Positions 1-11,774 are shown, counted from the stretch's first letter. The stretch is DNA of 34,810 nucleotides from Chara braunii (GCA_003427395.1 BFEA01000098.1:1434326-1469135), one strand, 5' to 3'. Numbers and translations are program-made. Notes: generated by a model from the letters alone, not told the origin.

Positions 1-2596
1 AGAATAAACTTGTGGCACGAAGGGGCAGACTGAGTCTTGAGCTAAAGATGATCGACTCAGTTATATGCTACCTCAAAAGACTAAATGCAGATAATTATAT
101 AAATTCTGGATATTTAAACAGTTCAGGGCGACTACGGTGGCCTAGTCATATGCTCAAAGAAGAGAAAAGTTGTTGTGTCGTATGTTTGTGTATACTCCAT
201 GACTGAGCTAGACATGTTCCAAAAGTTTGGGTGATCTAGCTTTATGCCCTATGTAAGCTAGGGGTAAAGGGATAAATCATTGAAAGACTACAAACTATTG
301 TTTGTCCAGATTGACCTGGGGATGATGAGAGTACTTACCTTTGTGGCTTGGCCTGCATGTGACTGAGTGACGCTACTACATACTTTGAGTTTCAGGTTGA
401 TAGGTAGTTGCTTTAGTTGCTCGCCACGTGCTAGAGCCATAGGAGTTAGTTTCAATTTCTGCATTTTCTGGGATCTTTTGTTATACTTGGCCTTGTATAA
501 ATCTTGGTAAGTCACTTTCTCTACGGGAAGCGCTGCCGAAATTTTACAAAAACAAGGAGTTAGTCAGACTTTGTCTTTTTTAGGGTCTAACGTTTTTGAC
601 TTTTTGGCTTAGTAAAAATCAGGAACAACTCCTTTTCTAAAGGGAGTGCTGCCCAAATTTTTGCTAATTAAGGGAGTTAAACAAAATTAGACTTTGAAAA
701 GTCAAAGTCACTGTAGATTCTGAACTTAGCTTTGTATAATTTCTGGAAAGACACTTTTTCCACGGTAAGCGCTGCCGAAATTTTCTTAGTTTAGAGGAGT
801 TAGATTATATTTTGACATGTGGCGATTCTTGCAATTCACTCTATATAGAGGAGACTCTGCCCGGGTCTACCTTTTTTTGGGCACTTGCTTAGAGGCAAAC
901 CTAGGCTTAGTTTGTAGAAGGGTCTTGGGTGAGAGTGTGTTATGGAGTTGTATTCTCCATACACTTATGACTTTAGCTTGGGGATTGGTCTGTTTTGTGT
1001 TACAGGTCTTCTTAATCGATTGATTCAGAATTTGGGCTAGATTCATGTTGATCCTACGAGGATCGTCTTCTGTTATCACTAATAACAAGTCGGTTGCCGA
1101 TTCGTCGGTTTACGACTCAACTCCAATCCACTCTTGCCACTCAACCTAAAGACTTTAACCTTGTGATTTGAATTGTTTTGTTGTGTTTTCACCCGGACTT
1201 TATTTTAAAAGGTCATTTAAAGAAAATTACTGAGCATTTTGTTTTAAGGAGTTGCACAAGAGTGAGGCTTGTATGGCTAAAAGCAAGGGGTGTGAGTGCA
1301 GAGAATGGTTGAAGTTGACCCCGTGTAGTGCATGAACTTTTTGGTTGAATCTTTGATGTGATTGCATGTATGTTTGGTGATTCGGACTTTGAATTTGACT
1401 GTTGCGTTCACATGCATATGTATATGGCTGAGAGGAGGCCCACTGTGACTGTGAGAAGTGATCGTCCTATATTAATAACCTTATTTACATATGTATATAC
1501 TTATGACTTGAGTGTTTCGCGCGGCCTACTGGGACCACGCGTAAGGGTTAAACAGATCGTGTGGTTGAGAGAAGAGGGAGATCCACTATTATCCTTTTCT
1601 TTTTAGATTTCTATGGTTGAACGTCGTAGTCCGTGGCAGTCATCGAAGTCAAAACCCTTGACTTCTCCCCAGACCCTAGATGATGGAGCTGGTCTCCAGG
1701 GCAATAAGAGACGATTGCCACCACAGGTATGAACTTGTATACCAACCACTCTTCGCAGGGTGCAGAAGAGGGTGTGGTTCTCAACCGCACTTGATGGTTG
1801 TCCATCGTCGAGAGATTAACCCTCAAGGCGCGTGTGAGCCGACACTTGAGTGTCGAATGCGACCCTTGGGATTAACGAGGACCGCATGAGTATGGTTACT
1901 GCACAGTACGCCATCATTGCGATCGTTTGTGTACGGATGCATTGCGAGTCGATATGAGTTAGCCCTGCGTCCGCGCAGTTTATATTGAGTCTCGCGCGTG
2001 ACGCCTATCTGATTTCAGCGTCAGAAAGTTATGGGATGACTACTAAGGGACTAGGAGGGTTGTCGCGATGTTTGTTTTGTGGCGTTCTGTATTTGTATAT
2101 GTACGTGTGTATGTGTGTGTGTTTTTGTTTTTATGTGCTTAAAGTGGTGAAAGGGTGGTGTGTGGGATGCGTCCTAGTCGACCGACGACGGGTCGCGCTT
2201 GGGACTTCAGTCCCCCAAGATGCAGATTCGCATGCTGGTTCGATAGAGGCGTAATACCGTGTGTACCCCCTATGCTACAGCGAACGAGAAACGCCCTCGG
2301 CTGGTCCACCTCTGCGATTGCAGCTGATCAGCTTTCGTATTACGGACTGGTAGCTCGGCGGGGATACGCCCACCGAAGGGAGGTGACAACTCCCGTAAGG
2401 TGGAGGTAAGTCGTGCCTCGCGTAGGCCCTGTCCTGTCGTAGGCGCTCGCGAGAGGTATGGCTGACGCACTCGGCCGGAGCGGCTTGCGGAAGCTTCATG
2501 TATATTCGCGACGAGGATTTAGACCAACTCATGCGTGACGCGGCCGGGAGGGTCCAGCGCTGCCCTTGTGCGGTGCCGGACCGATGCGCTCGACAA
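1..2596. repeat. Module A, copy 1 (dispersed non-coding repeat)
   Basis: The sequence from base 1 reappears in the same orientation at 7521-10117 with a mismatch every 15-25 bases or so by eye. It has no credible reading frame; the short open frames are AT-rich or chance. Copy 1 carries about 50 bases near 2273-2320 that copy 2 lacks. The module probably continues left of the window, because the match already holds at base 1. It ends at 2596, where copy 1 goes into module B while copy 2 goes into module C. It could be part of a very long LTR or of a non-autonomous LTR element; I cannot tell which. Confidence 0.85.
516..866. repeat. Four degenerate sub-repeats inside module A
   Basis: A segment resembling CTACGGGAAGCGCTGCCGAA followed by ATTT, a short AT-rich spacer and GGAGTTAG occurs near 516, 634 and 757, with a weaker fourth near 840. 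Spacing is roughly 85-122 bases. The same set is present in copy 2 from about 8074 to 8425. These are old, diverged tandem repeats within the module. Confidence 0.6.
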
Positions 2597-2597
2597 T

Positions 2598-3194
2598 GGG
2601 ACGACGCTGAGTTGGTGATACGGAAGGAGGAGGCGGAAGGGAGGGAAACTGGTAGTGATAACGACAAATCCGGGGTGGATGAAGTAGTAGGTATGGTCCG
2701 GAGAGGGGAAATCAGAACACCGGGGGTCGCAAGTGGTGGCGCAGTGAAATTCCCGAGGACACAGTCGGTTCTCGGTTAGGCAAGGGTATTTCTGTCAGAG
2801 TAGTTCGTTTATCCAAGGGGTGAAGTAATCCGGGTCGTATGATGAGTTGGAATTCCAGGATCGTGTCATTGTGTCATCGCGAAGTTGTGAGTTGCCTAAG
2901 GGCGGGTCGTTGGCGATTCCGATCACCTCGTGGGAGCACGTGCAGACTGGTGCGAACCAAGTCGAGCTCACACGTGTTCGCCCGGGATGATCGCTCCGTC
3001 GCAGGCCCTGGATGACCGTAGCCAGTCAGACAACATTTCTGCCATCTATATTGGTGAATCGACACATGGGGGCACATGTAAATGCACAAATCAAGTCTCG
3101 TTTACAAACGTCCTCGCACGGTGTTTCGCGAGACCAGACATCCGACTGTCTAATCATTCCGTAATGTCGAGTATACGATATGCAACAAGCACGG
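2598..3194. repeat. Module B, copy 1
   Basis: This segment matches 20345-20921 closely over its length, starting GGGACGACGCTGAGTTGGTG in both. Copy 1 has about 20 extra bases near 3045-3065. The match stops at 3194, after which copy 1 enters unrelated sequence, whereas the other copy enters module C. No coding capacity was recognised. Confidence 0.85.
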
Positions 3195-3235
3195 TGTCGG
3201 TGCGAATACCCTTACAAGGGTATCCGCACTTGTTT

Positions 3236-3359
3236 TCGCAAGCGACAAAAAATAAGTTCGATTTAAAGAATGAGTATTCCGCGCAAGGGCGCGGCTTTCG
3301 CAAGCGACAAAAAATAAGTTCGATTTAAAGAATGAGTATTCCGCGCAAGGGCGCGGCTA
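3236..3359. repeat. 62-bp direct tandem repeat, two copies
   Basis: Two essentially identical units of 62 bases lie head to tail, each containing CGCAAGCGACAAAAAATAAG and GAGTATTCCGCGCAAGGGCG. They sit just past the end of module B. No function is evident. Confidence 0.85.
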
Positions 3360-4909
3360 CGTCTGTGGTTTACGTTGACTGAATGGTTGACTAGAACAGA
3401 GAGTGTGTGGGCGCGCACAGTTGAGACGCGCGTGATCATTTATTTTTGATTGATGACTGTGAAAGTCGGCGTAGATGCCGGCCGGATTTTCATTTCTGAT
3501 TAACCTAGAATTAGAAAGATTCTGTCTTGGAACAGGTATGCTTGCTGGTGATTTGTGCGTACGTGCGGAGGACGGCATCGACAATAGCGTGAATTTTCGA
3601 ACGTCTTGGTAGGCCTGCGCGGTGCTAGTTATGTTAGGTATTCGTCAGAGCTAGACCAAGACTTGGGGCTAGCATTATTGGTTATAGTGCCAAACTTTCA
3701 TCGGAGAAATTCGGGGATCGAGGATTAGCGACGACGACGCGGGGATATCAGAGTAGCGAGAAGGAACCGAGGGAGTGGGGCCCTGACGGGGCTGTCCTCC
3801 TTCGTCTTGCCTACGACGGCGTCAGGACGGAGCTAGCATTTTCCTACTTTTCTCGTTCGCCGTCTTCTACCGATTCAAAGCTTCTAAATGTTTTTATTAT
3901 TATTTATTGACATATTATTTTTATTATCTGGCTCGGGCATTCCTTGGCTCAGATGCGACGTCAGATTCGGAGGCCATCACGGCTGTCGAGGACCCTGAGG
4001 GCGCGCTTCGTCCGTCGGGTCCGCGTGTTGGGATACTAGCAAAAGTCCTCCATCACGTTGTGGTTGAGAACCACGGTGTGGCCAGGGTTTTAGTGCGTAA
4101 TTGTACTTGGAGGGGGAAAGAGGGTCAGTAATGCAGGATGTATATGACCTACATTTCGAGTTCAATGAGGTCGTGTTGGGGTGTGTTGTATTCACGGGCT
4201 TACCTGAAGCGCGATTTTTATGGTGGTGCAAAAGTAACCCCGTGATGGTATTTCAGGAAACCCCGTAGCAGCCACATCCGTGCTCAAACCACCAATGAGG
4301 GAACATACAGGTACCGCACCAGCCAAAAGGTGCGATACCTGCCACAGTGGGCGGACGACGCTGGCCAAGGATCAGCCGGTAGCATCAAGGCCGGACTTCT
4401 TCGATGGGCCGGTCAGTGTGCCTCCCCTCCGGTCCCCTCCTCCTGTGAGTGTCCAGCGGTCGTTGCCCAATGCCAATCGGGGAGGACTAACAACATATCC
4501 CCGAGAGGTGGGTCAAAGTCGTCATTCGACACTGCGCTAGCAGCTATAGGGAAGGAAGGAGCCCGCAACACTGATGTTGCATGCAGGTTGACCACCGGGC
4601 GGAAGGGCGAAAGGGCAGTCGAGCCAGGAAAAGGCTGGCTTCCTGGAGCACCGGACAGCGTCGCTAGGCAGAGGAGGAGAAAGGCCACTACCAGGCCAAG
4701 CACTAACTAGAGGTGTTGGCAGCTACGCTGCAGACGACAGAAAGCGGAGGTGAGAACAGGCTTGGATGGCCGTCTGTGCGACACAGCGACTGCACAAACA
4801 AGGAGGGCTTGCGCTAAACTTCTGAAGAATGAAACTAGTCGGGCGCTGCGTCGGGATGCGAGAGGGGGAGACAGATAGCACATCCATGGCGGGAGCAGAA
4901 AGCATATAA

Positions 4910-5476
4910 CCCGCCCGTCTTTGACGGAAACGGGCGGGGAAAGGTGCTAACCCGAGTTTATGCGGCAGGGCGAATCGAGTGGTAGGGTTAGATTGGCGAA
5001 AGAGTTAGTGCCTAGGGAGTTAGTGAGAAAAGTAGTGTGCGAGCTACGGAGGAAGGAGGGACGACGAAAAAAAAAAATCGAGATCTCGCCCGATTCCTTA
5101 TGAAATCGAGCAGGGAAAGATTCAAAGTAGAGGTTTTGAGGTAGGGCGAAGTGAATAGTGGAAGAAGACTTAGAAAAAGGTTAGTGGATTTAGAGTTAGA
5201 AGAGAGGATGAACCTGGACTGAAGAGTGCGCCCGGTGCATGCGCAGGGATGGTGAAACTGAGAGGGACGAACAGGGCGTAGTCAAGGAGAAGCCACTCTC
5301 TCAATCCTCCCGGGGTTTTGGCCCTGGGCGAGTCAGAATATGAAGTCAGATTGAGTAGAAAGTTAGTATAGGAAAAGGTTAGTATGAAATGGACCGCGCA
5401 GAGAGCGGGCGGGAGTGGATATGGCGGATCTTTGAAAGACAGTGATCTCGCTCGATTCGGCGCAGAATCGAACGAG
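4910..5476. repeat. Three related GC-rich hairpins
   Basis: Three inverted repeats lie in one 570-bp stretch. 4910-4918 pairs with 4930-4938 (arms CCCGCCCGT and ACGGGCGGG, perfect 9 bp). 5085-5095 pairs with 5104-5114 (arm CTCGCCCGATT, two mismatches). 5447-5458 pairs with 5465-5476 (arms CTCGCTCGATTC and GAATCGAACGAG, one mismatch). The last two share sequence and loop size, so they are related copies. Confidence 0.6.
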
Positions 5477-5998
5477 GTATGAAAGGGGGGGGATGAAGCT
5501 GTGTTGCAGGAGCTCCGGAACACTACGGTTCTATACGGCGAGATCAGATCCACGGTCTATGAGGCGGTTCGACTGCTACGGCCTGATCGGGTTGCGCTTG
5601 TGGAGGGAATAAACAGCGAACGCACCTACTCGCATTCATGTGAAATATTCGTTTTCGATTTCCACCTGCTAAACTGGCAGGGCAGCTACAGGCAAGTGAG
5701 CAGGAACGGGGCCTTTTCAGCCAAAGCTAATAACGGATCTATCTGCAGGGGTATCGACCAAGGAACGATAGCCGTTGGGAGGAGAGTCTGAGTGTACCAT
5801 CCCAACCACGAGTCGCTTATGCGCTGGGACGTGAATCACAGTCAGTCTTAGCCCAGGCGGGGCATTGTTATGAGGCAATTGTTGTTGTATCTCTGCTGCC
5901 AGCTCGACATCTCGTGGCATACTGATGTTCTAGGTGCTGGGGCTGCACACCGCTGTGCCTTTTGGTCACTACGACAATCTTTGCAACAACATAATCGT

Positions 5999-6059
5999 CG
6001 TCCACCATAGCAGTTGCCTTGCTGTCCATTATGACTGCGCCGTCCACCATAGCAGTTGC
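5999..6059. repeat. Short direct repeat (19 bp, twice)
   Basis: CGTCCACCATAGCAGTTGC occurs at 5999-6017 and 6041-6059, a period of 42 bases, in gene-free sequence. Confidence 0.8.
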
Positions 6060-6685
6060 GAAGATCGTTGTAAACTGCAGCATTGCTTTTGGTACGGTGG
6101 CTGTTTTGAACAGTATAACTACAGGTTCAATTGAGAGGTGAAATTATGATATAGAGGGAGTGGTTAGGTTGCAAGAGGTTCACTGCGACGAACTGCTGTT
6201 GCGTCGGTTGACTGAGCGCAGACTGCTGCTGCATCTGTTGACTGCGCACGGACAACCGCTGTCTGTTGTTGATTGCTGGAGACTGTTGCACACTACCGCC
6301 GGCTATTGCCAGCTGTTACAGACTGCTATGTGACGGCGATTGGGTTGAGGAAAGGTGTTGAGGTTCGGGGAGGTGATCAAACTAGACAAGTAGGGGGTCA
6401 GTGCTGCGACTTGGGAGGTCGTCAGGGGATCGACGACAGACAGTTTGACTTTAGTTCTAACGAAGCTGCTACTGCTTGGCCATCATTGCGGGGCCCTCAG
6501 GCGAGAGAAGATAACAAGGCCCTCTCCTGAGAGTTGAGTTGTCCTCTTCTTGTATCTCGAGAGTCTGAAACCCCTTATCTTCTGCCCTTTTTACTCTTAA
6601 GTCTAGTCTCGATCTGAGAGGAAGGCGGCAGGCGGGATTGCAACCCGTAGGACCGCAGCAAGACTCTGTGGGGAGTCAGCCCACT

Positions 6686-6876
6686 GATTCTGGGAGCTCT
6701 GCCGGAACTCAAGAGGAGTTCTGGAGGCAGGGAACTGAGAGGTAACTATTGCTTTCCCTCTATAAACCCAGTTATAGCCCNGATTCTGGGAGCTCTGCCG
6801 GAACTCAAGAGGAGTTCTGGAGGCAGGGAACTGAGAGGTAACTATTGCTTTCCCTCTATAAACCCAGTTATAGCCC
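6686..6876. repeat. 95-bp perfect duplication around a single N
   Basis: The 95 bases at 6686-6780 are repeated exactly at 6782-6876, separated only by the N at 6781. An exact copy on both sides of one unknown base is what a scaffolder leaves when two overlapping contig ends are joined without merging. Probably only one copy exists in the genome. Confidence 0.8.
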
Positions 6877-7103
6877 CTATCTGTATTCCTTGCTATGTTT
6901 TGACTGAGTATGTTGCCTGTCCCCCTATTTTGACTTTCAGTTTGCATTTAAGGACACAATCCAGACTAAGTAAAGGAATGTGTGTGTGAAATCAGTTTCA
7001 ACTTTGTTGTTTGACTGAAAGCAGATTGTAAAGTTGCATCTGGGAGAAGGCTGGAAGGAAGGCAGTATTGCCTGAGCTTGACTGGGTCAACCAAGGCTGG
7101 ACC

Positions 7104-7483
7104 AGTTCCATGAGTTTCGGAAGACTNAGTGCTGTGTTTATTTTTGGATTGTGTGNAGAGCNAGTCAAATCCGTAAGTTTGGGTAGTNTGGCTGCTCTGA
7201 CTTGCGAAGGTTGCTTGTGGTTGACTTTTCAGGAGCCAGTCAAATCCATAAGTTTGAGTAGTCTGGCGACCTTGTTTTCTTTGGGTTTCTATGAGTTTCT
7301 TTTTGNTTTGGCTTTAAGAGAATGAACCAGNCAAAGGACCAGACAAGTTCCATAAGTTTGGGTGGTATTGGTCCAATGCNATGCACATGCTGGAACCAAA
7401 AGGTTATAATTTGGCTATACTCTANTATTATTCTATTTATGAACAGGNTAGTCAGACAGGGTTCCATAAGTTTGGGTGGTCTN
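7104..7483. repeat. N-bearing region with a recurring 19-bp word
   Basis: Variants of CCATAAGTTTGGGTGGTCT, usually preceded by AGAC or AGTC, occur near 7104, 7163, 7238, 7341 and 7453, and again inside module A near 7730 and 210. Ten single Ns are scattered here (7127, 7156, 7162, 7188, 7306, 7331, 7380, 7425, 7448, 7483). The stretch abuts module A copy 2 and may be its diverged continuation. Confidence 0.55.
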
Positions 7484-7520
7484 ACTATAGCATATCACCA
7501 ACTGAAGAGAGTACTAATTA

Positions 7521-10117
7521 AGAATAAACTTGTGGCACGAAGGGGCAGACTGAGTCTTGAGCTAAAGATGATCGACTCAGTTATATGCTACCTCAAAAGA
7601 CTAAATGCAGATAATAATATAAATTCCGGATATTTAAACAGTTCAGGGCGACTAGGGTGGCTTAGTCATATGCTCAAAAAAGAGAAAAGTTGTTGTGTCG
7701 TATGTTTGTGTATACTCCATGGCTGAGCTAGACATGTTCCAAAAGTTTGGGTGGTCTAGCTTTATGCCCTATGTAAGCTGGGGGTAAAGGGATAAATCAT
7801 TGAAAGACTACGAACTATTGTTTGTCCAGATTGACCCGGGATGGTGAGAGTACTTATCTTTGTGGCTTGGCCTGCATGTGACTGAGTGAGGCTACTACTT
7901 AGTTTGAGTTTCAGGTTGATAGGTGGTTGCTTTAGTTGCTCGCCACGTGCTAGAGCCATATGAGTTAGTTTCAATTCCTGCATTTTCTGAGCTAAGTTTT
8001 TTTTCTTAGGTCAATTTCTGCATTTTCTGGGATCTTTTGTTATACTTGGCCTTGTATAAATCTTGGTAAGCCACTTTCTCTACGGGAAGCGCTGCCGAAA
8101 TTTCTACAAAACCTAGGAGTTAGTCAGACTTTTTCTTTTTTAGGGTCTAACTTTTTTGACTTTTTGACTTCGTAAAAATTTGGAACAACTCCTTTTCTAA
8201 AGGGAGTGCTGCCCAATTTTTTGCTAATTCAGGGAATAAGACAAAATTAGACTTTGAAAAGTCGAAGTCACTGTAGATTCTGAACTTAGCTTTGTAAAAT
8301 TTATGGAAAGGCAATTTTTCTACGGGAAGCGCTGCTAAAATTTTCTTAGTTTAGAGGAGTTAGATAATATTTTGACAAGTGGAGATTCTTGCAATCCACT
8401 CTGTATAGGGGAGATTATGTCAGGGTCTACCTTTACTTTGGGCACTGCTTAGCGATAAATTCAGGCTTAGTTAATTGGAAAGATTTTGAGTGAGATCGTG
8501 ATATGGGGATTATTCTCAAATGACTTATAGATTTAGCTTCGGGATTGACATGTCTTGTGTTACAGGTCTTCTTGATCGATTGATTCAGGATTTGGGCTAG
8601 ATTCATGTTGATCCTATGAGGATCGTCTTCTGTTATCACTAATAACAGGTCGGTTGCCGATTCGTCGGTTTACGACTCAACTCCAATCCACTCTTACCAC
8701 TCAACCTAAAGGCTTTAACCTTGTGATTTGAATTGTTTTGTTGTGTTTTCACCCGGACTTTATTTTGAAAGGCCATTTAAAGAAAAGTACTGAGCATTTT
8801 GTTTTGAGGAGTTGCACAAGAGTGAGGCTTGTATGGCTAAAGGCATGGGGTGTGAGTGCAGAGAATGGTTGAAGTTGACCCCGTGTAGTGCATGAACTTT
8901 TTGGTTGGATCTTTGATGTGATTGCAAGTATGTTTGGTGATTCGGAATTTGGATTTGACTGTTGCGTTCACATGCATATGTATATGGCTGAGAGGAGGCC
9001 CACTGTGACTGTGAGAAGTGATCGTCCTATATTAATAACTTTATTTATATATGTATATACTTATGACTTGAATGTTTCGCGCGGCCTACTGGGACCACAC
9101 GTAAGGGTTAAACAGATCGTGTGGTTGAGAGAAGAGGGAGATCCCCTGTTATCCTTTGCTTTTTAGATTTCTATGGTTGAACGTTGTAGTCCGTGGCAGT
9201 CGTCAAAGTCAAAACCCTTGACTTCTCCCCAGACCCTAGATGATGGAGCTGGTCTCCAGTCTCCAGGGCAATAAGAGACGATTGCCACCACAGGTATGAA
9301 CCTGTGTACCACCCACTCTCCGCAGGGTGCAGAAAAGAGTGTGGTTCTCAACCGCACTTGGTGGTTGTCCAACGTCGAGAGATTAACCCTCAAGGCGCGT
9401 GTGAGCCGACACTTGAGTGTCGAATGCGACCCTCGGGATTAACGAGGACCGCATGAGTATGGGTACTACATAGTACGCCATCATTGCGATCGTTTGTGTA
9501 CGTATGCATTGCGAGTCGATATGAGTTAGCGCTGCGTCCGCACGGTTTATACTGAGTCTCGCGCGCGACGCCTATCTGATTTCCATGTTAGAAAGTTATG
9601 GGATGGCTACTAAGGGACCAGGAGTGTTGTCGCGTTGTTTGTTTTGTGGCGTCCTGTATTTGTATATGTACGTGCGTATGTGTGTGTGTTTTTGTTTTTA
9701 TGTTCTTAGAGTAGTGTGCGCGTGGTGTGTGGGATCCGTCCTATTCGACCGACGAGTCGCGCTTGGGACTTCAGCCCTCCAAGATGCAGATTCGCGTGCG
9801 GGTTCGATAGAGGCGTAATACCGCGCGTACCCCCGATTGCAGCTGATCAACTTTCGTACTATGGACTGGTAGCTCGACGGGGATACGCCCACCGAAGGGA
9901 GGTGACAACTCCCATAAGGTGGAGGTAAGTCGTGCCTTGCGTAGGCCCTGTCCTGTCATAGGGGCTCGCGAGAGGTATGGATGGCGCACTCGGCAGGAGC
10001 GGCTTGCGGAAGCTCCATGTATGTATCGTGACGAGGATTAGAGTCCAACTCTTGCGTGACGCGGTCGGGAGGGTCCCGCGCTACCCTTGTGCGGTGCCGG
10101 ACCGATGCGCTCGACAA
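7521..10117. repeat. Module A, copy 2
   Basis: Second copy of the repeat at 1-2596, in the same orientation. Differences include a short insertion near 7985-8020, where the word CTGCATTTTCTG is duplicated, and loss of about 50 bases near 9835. At 10117 the match to copy 1 ends exactly where copy 1 enters module B; here the sequence enters module C almost at once, so B is absent. Confidence 0.85.
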
Positions 10118-10120
10118 CGA

Positions 10121-10459
10121 CCGTCCAATCAAAAGATGAGCAAAGATGAGAACGGAACTACCGATTGTACAAAATTCCTACTTATGAGTGCATCAAAGGC
10201 AACAAACAAAGGCAAAGGCAAGGATCCGGTAGAAAGACATGCAACCAAACATGACATCCATACATCCATTCATTCGACAACATATACCTACAGTGCATCT
10301 GAGAGGGAAATCGCGAAGACAAGTATGAGCGAAAACCCAAGTCCAGATTCCGAAAAACAGAGAACGGACAAATCACCCGGAGCCGAAATCAAAATCTATG
10401 TACACGAGATAGGAGGGAGAAAAAATAAAAGAAACAGCAAAACCGCGTCCATCAACCTC

Positions 10460-10492
<33 letters not shown>

Positions 10493-10501
10493 ATGTGGAC
10501 A

Positions 10502-10573
<72 letters not shown>

Positions 10574-11544
10574 ATGTGGACAGTTCGTCGTGGCCCGCGT
10601 CAACCCCGCGCGTTTGGCACCAGCTCGTCGGGTCGCCCGACTCCTACTCTACTCACCTCTTACTTCGCTCGCATGCCGACCATCTCTGATCGCTCAATCC
10701 CGAGCTTCCAACTGCTGGTTAAGAGAGCTAACTAATCGCGCATCCGAAATTTATAGCGTGCATGCATGCGCGAAGAACACGGAATTACTAGGACTTAGGA
10801 GGGAGATTAGAGAGGGAGTGCCTGCGTTTTGCATGACCGGGCCGCGACGTGGGGGACGTAGCCACTCACCATGCATCGATCTGAGCATGCAGTCCATAGG
10901 TAAAAATGCAGCAAAAGAAAGAGAAGGAGGGTGGGAAAGACGAAGTGCAAGAAGAAAGATACAGTTACAATGGCGCCAACCCAAAATTACAGTTACACAC
11001 CCGATTAGAGGCGCCGATTAATCAGAATTTTGTTGCAGCCGCATAAAGAAGCATGTAAGCAAAAAGGCGCCGTGCGGCAAAAAAAAGTCCTAATTACAGA
11101 ATTCCTAAATTCCTAACTAATGCGAAAAAGCAAAAGTACAGGTTCCGAAAGGAAAGTACGAAATTCCAAGAGCCATTGGGGCTCGACAAAATTCGAAAAA
11201 GCATTCAAAAAAAAAGTTAAAAAAGAACGAAGCAAATTCCCGCACGATGTCCTCGCCCAAAGAGTTCCAAAACCAAACCACAAAGGAACGACGTCAACAC
11301 TTATTGTTCGCGCGCTCGGCGGCGCGCCTGCCATTCAGCTGACCAATCAACCGATCGTCCCGGGACTTACCCAGCCTTGAACTAAGCCATCCAAAAAGAA
11401 TTGACGCAAAAGACGAAGAAGCGAGGGTACTGATGCAATTTCCCATCCATCACAATCTCCCGTATTTGGCCCAACCTTCCCAGCTGAGGATCCCTCATTG
11501 TAACCGCGCAGAAAGTCGCGCGCTACAGAAAGTGGTTCGTCACA
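10121..11544. repeat. Module C, copy 2 (left candidate LTR of gypsy element)
   Basis: Matches 20922-22341 in the same orientation, from CCGTCCAATCAAAAGATGAG to TTCGTCACA. The two copies bracket the minus-strand gypsy coding region, as LTRs would. Read on the element strand the module begins TGTGACGAACC, a usual TG start for an LTR, and this is exactly where similarity stops in both copies. Against this, the other end has no clear CA, and the tRNA primer site is not adjacent to the right-hand copy. The LTR call is therefore inference. Confidence 0.6.
10462..10572. repeat. Two (CT)n microsatellite tracts in module C
   Basis: CT dinucleotide tracts at about 10462-10490 and 10505-10572 are separated, and the second is followed, by CGATGTGGACAGTT. 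The matching place in the right-hand C copy (about 21276-21290) has one short CT tract and a different flank, so the array has changed since the copies separated. Confidence 0.9.
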
Positions 11545-11553
11545 TATGTGACG
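11538..11553. repeat. Perfect 16-bp palindrome at module C / gypsy boundary
   Basis: CGTCACATATGTGACG is a perfect palindrome spanning the exact point where module C ends. It looks like two LTR-type termini (CGTCACA and TGTGACG) set back to back with TA between them. The same edge of the right C copy reads CGTCACAGCTTG, so the palindrome is specific to this junction. Confidence 0.75.
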
Positions 11554-11774
11554 CCCAGGGGGTTCCAATATTAGCAAGCTCTTGCTTGCTTGTTGACACG
11601 TGTCGATTTTTCTAATCGATCGACACGCGAAGCTTCTCTCTCTGTGTCATTTTACCGTTCGAATGAGTGTGGACGTCGTCCATCGTGGCAACACTGCTCT
11701 ACTGCTAATTCCTCAGGGAGGGCCTTTGACAATCCAAGGTGTCGCCGTTACGACACGTGCCCATCTGTCATACA

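Larger units (their letters stand above)
3360..6685. other. Long stretch without a recognisable gene
   Basis: I found no conserved protein motif on either strand. Open frames are short and overlap in many registers. The region holds the hairpins listed separately, a recurrent GTTAGT word in 4980-5390, GCTGTTG-rich degenerate repeats around 6185-6330, and otherwise sequence I cannot explain. It is most likely old repeat or spacer DNA. Confidence 0.55.

Noticed and set aside
4330-4710. Plus-strand frame of 126 codons and its minus-strand counterpart
   Set aside because: Both strands are open over the same GC-rich stretch, no family motif was seen, and codon use is not distinctive.
3236-6059. 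Possible CRISPR array or prokaryotic repeat
   Set aside because: Only two units per repeat without regular spacers, in a eukaryotic retrotransposon setting.
1-10117. Reading the two A copies as the LTRs of one element with 2597-7520 as its inside
   Set aside because: No primer site or polypurine tract was found at the inner edges, there is no coding content, and the interior contains a probable misjoin at 6781.
10373-10735. Ser/Leu or Arg/Glu repeat frames over the CT tract
   Set aside because: These are simple translations of the (CT)n microsatellite within a non-coding module.
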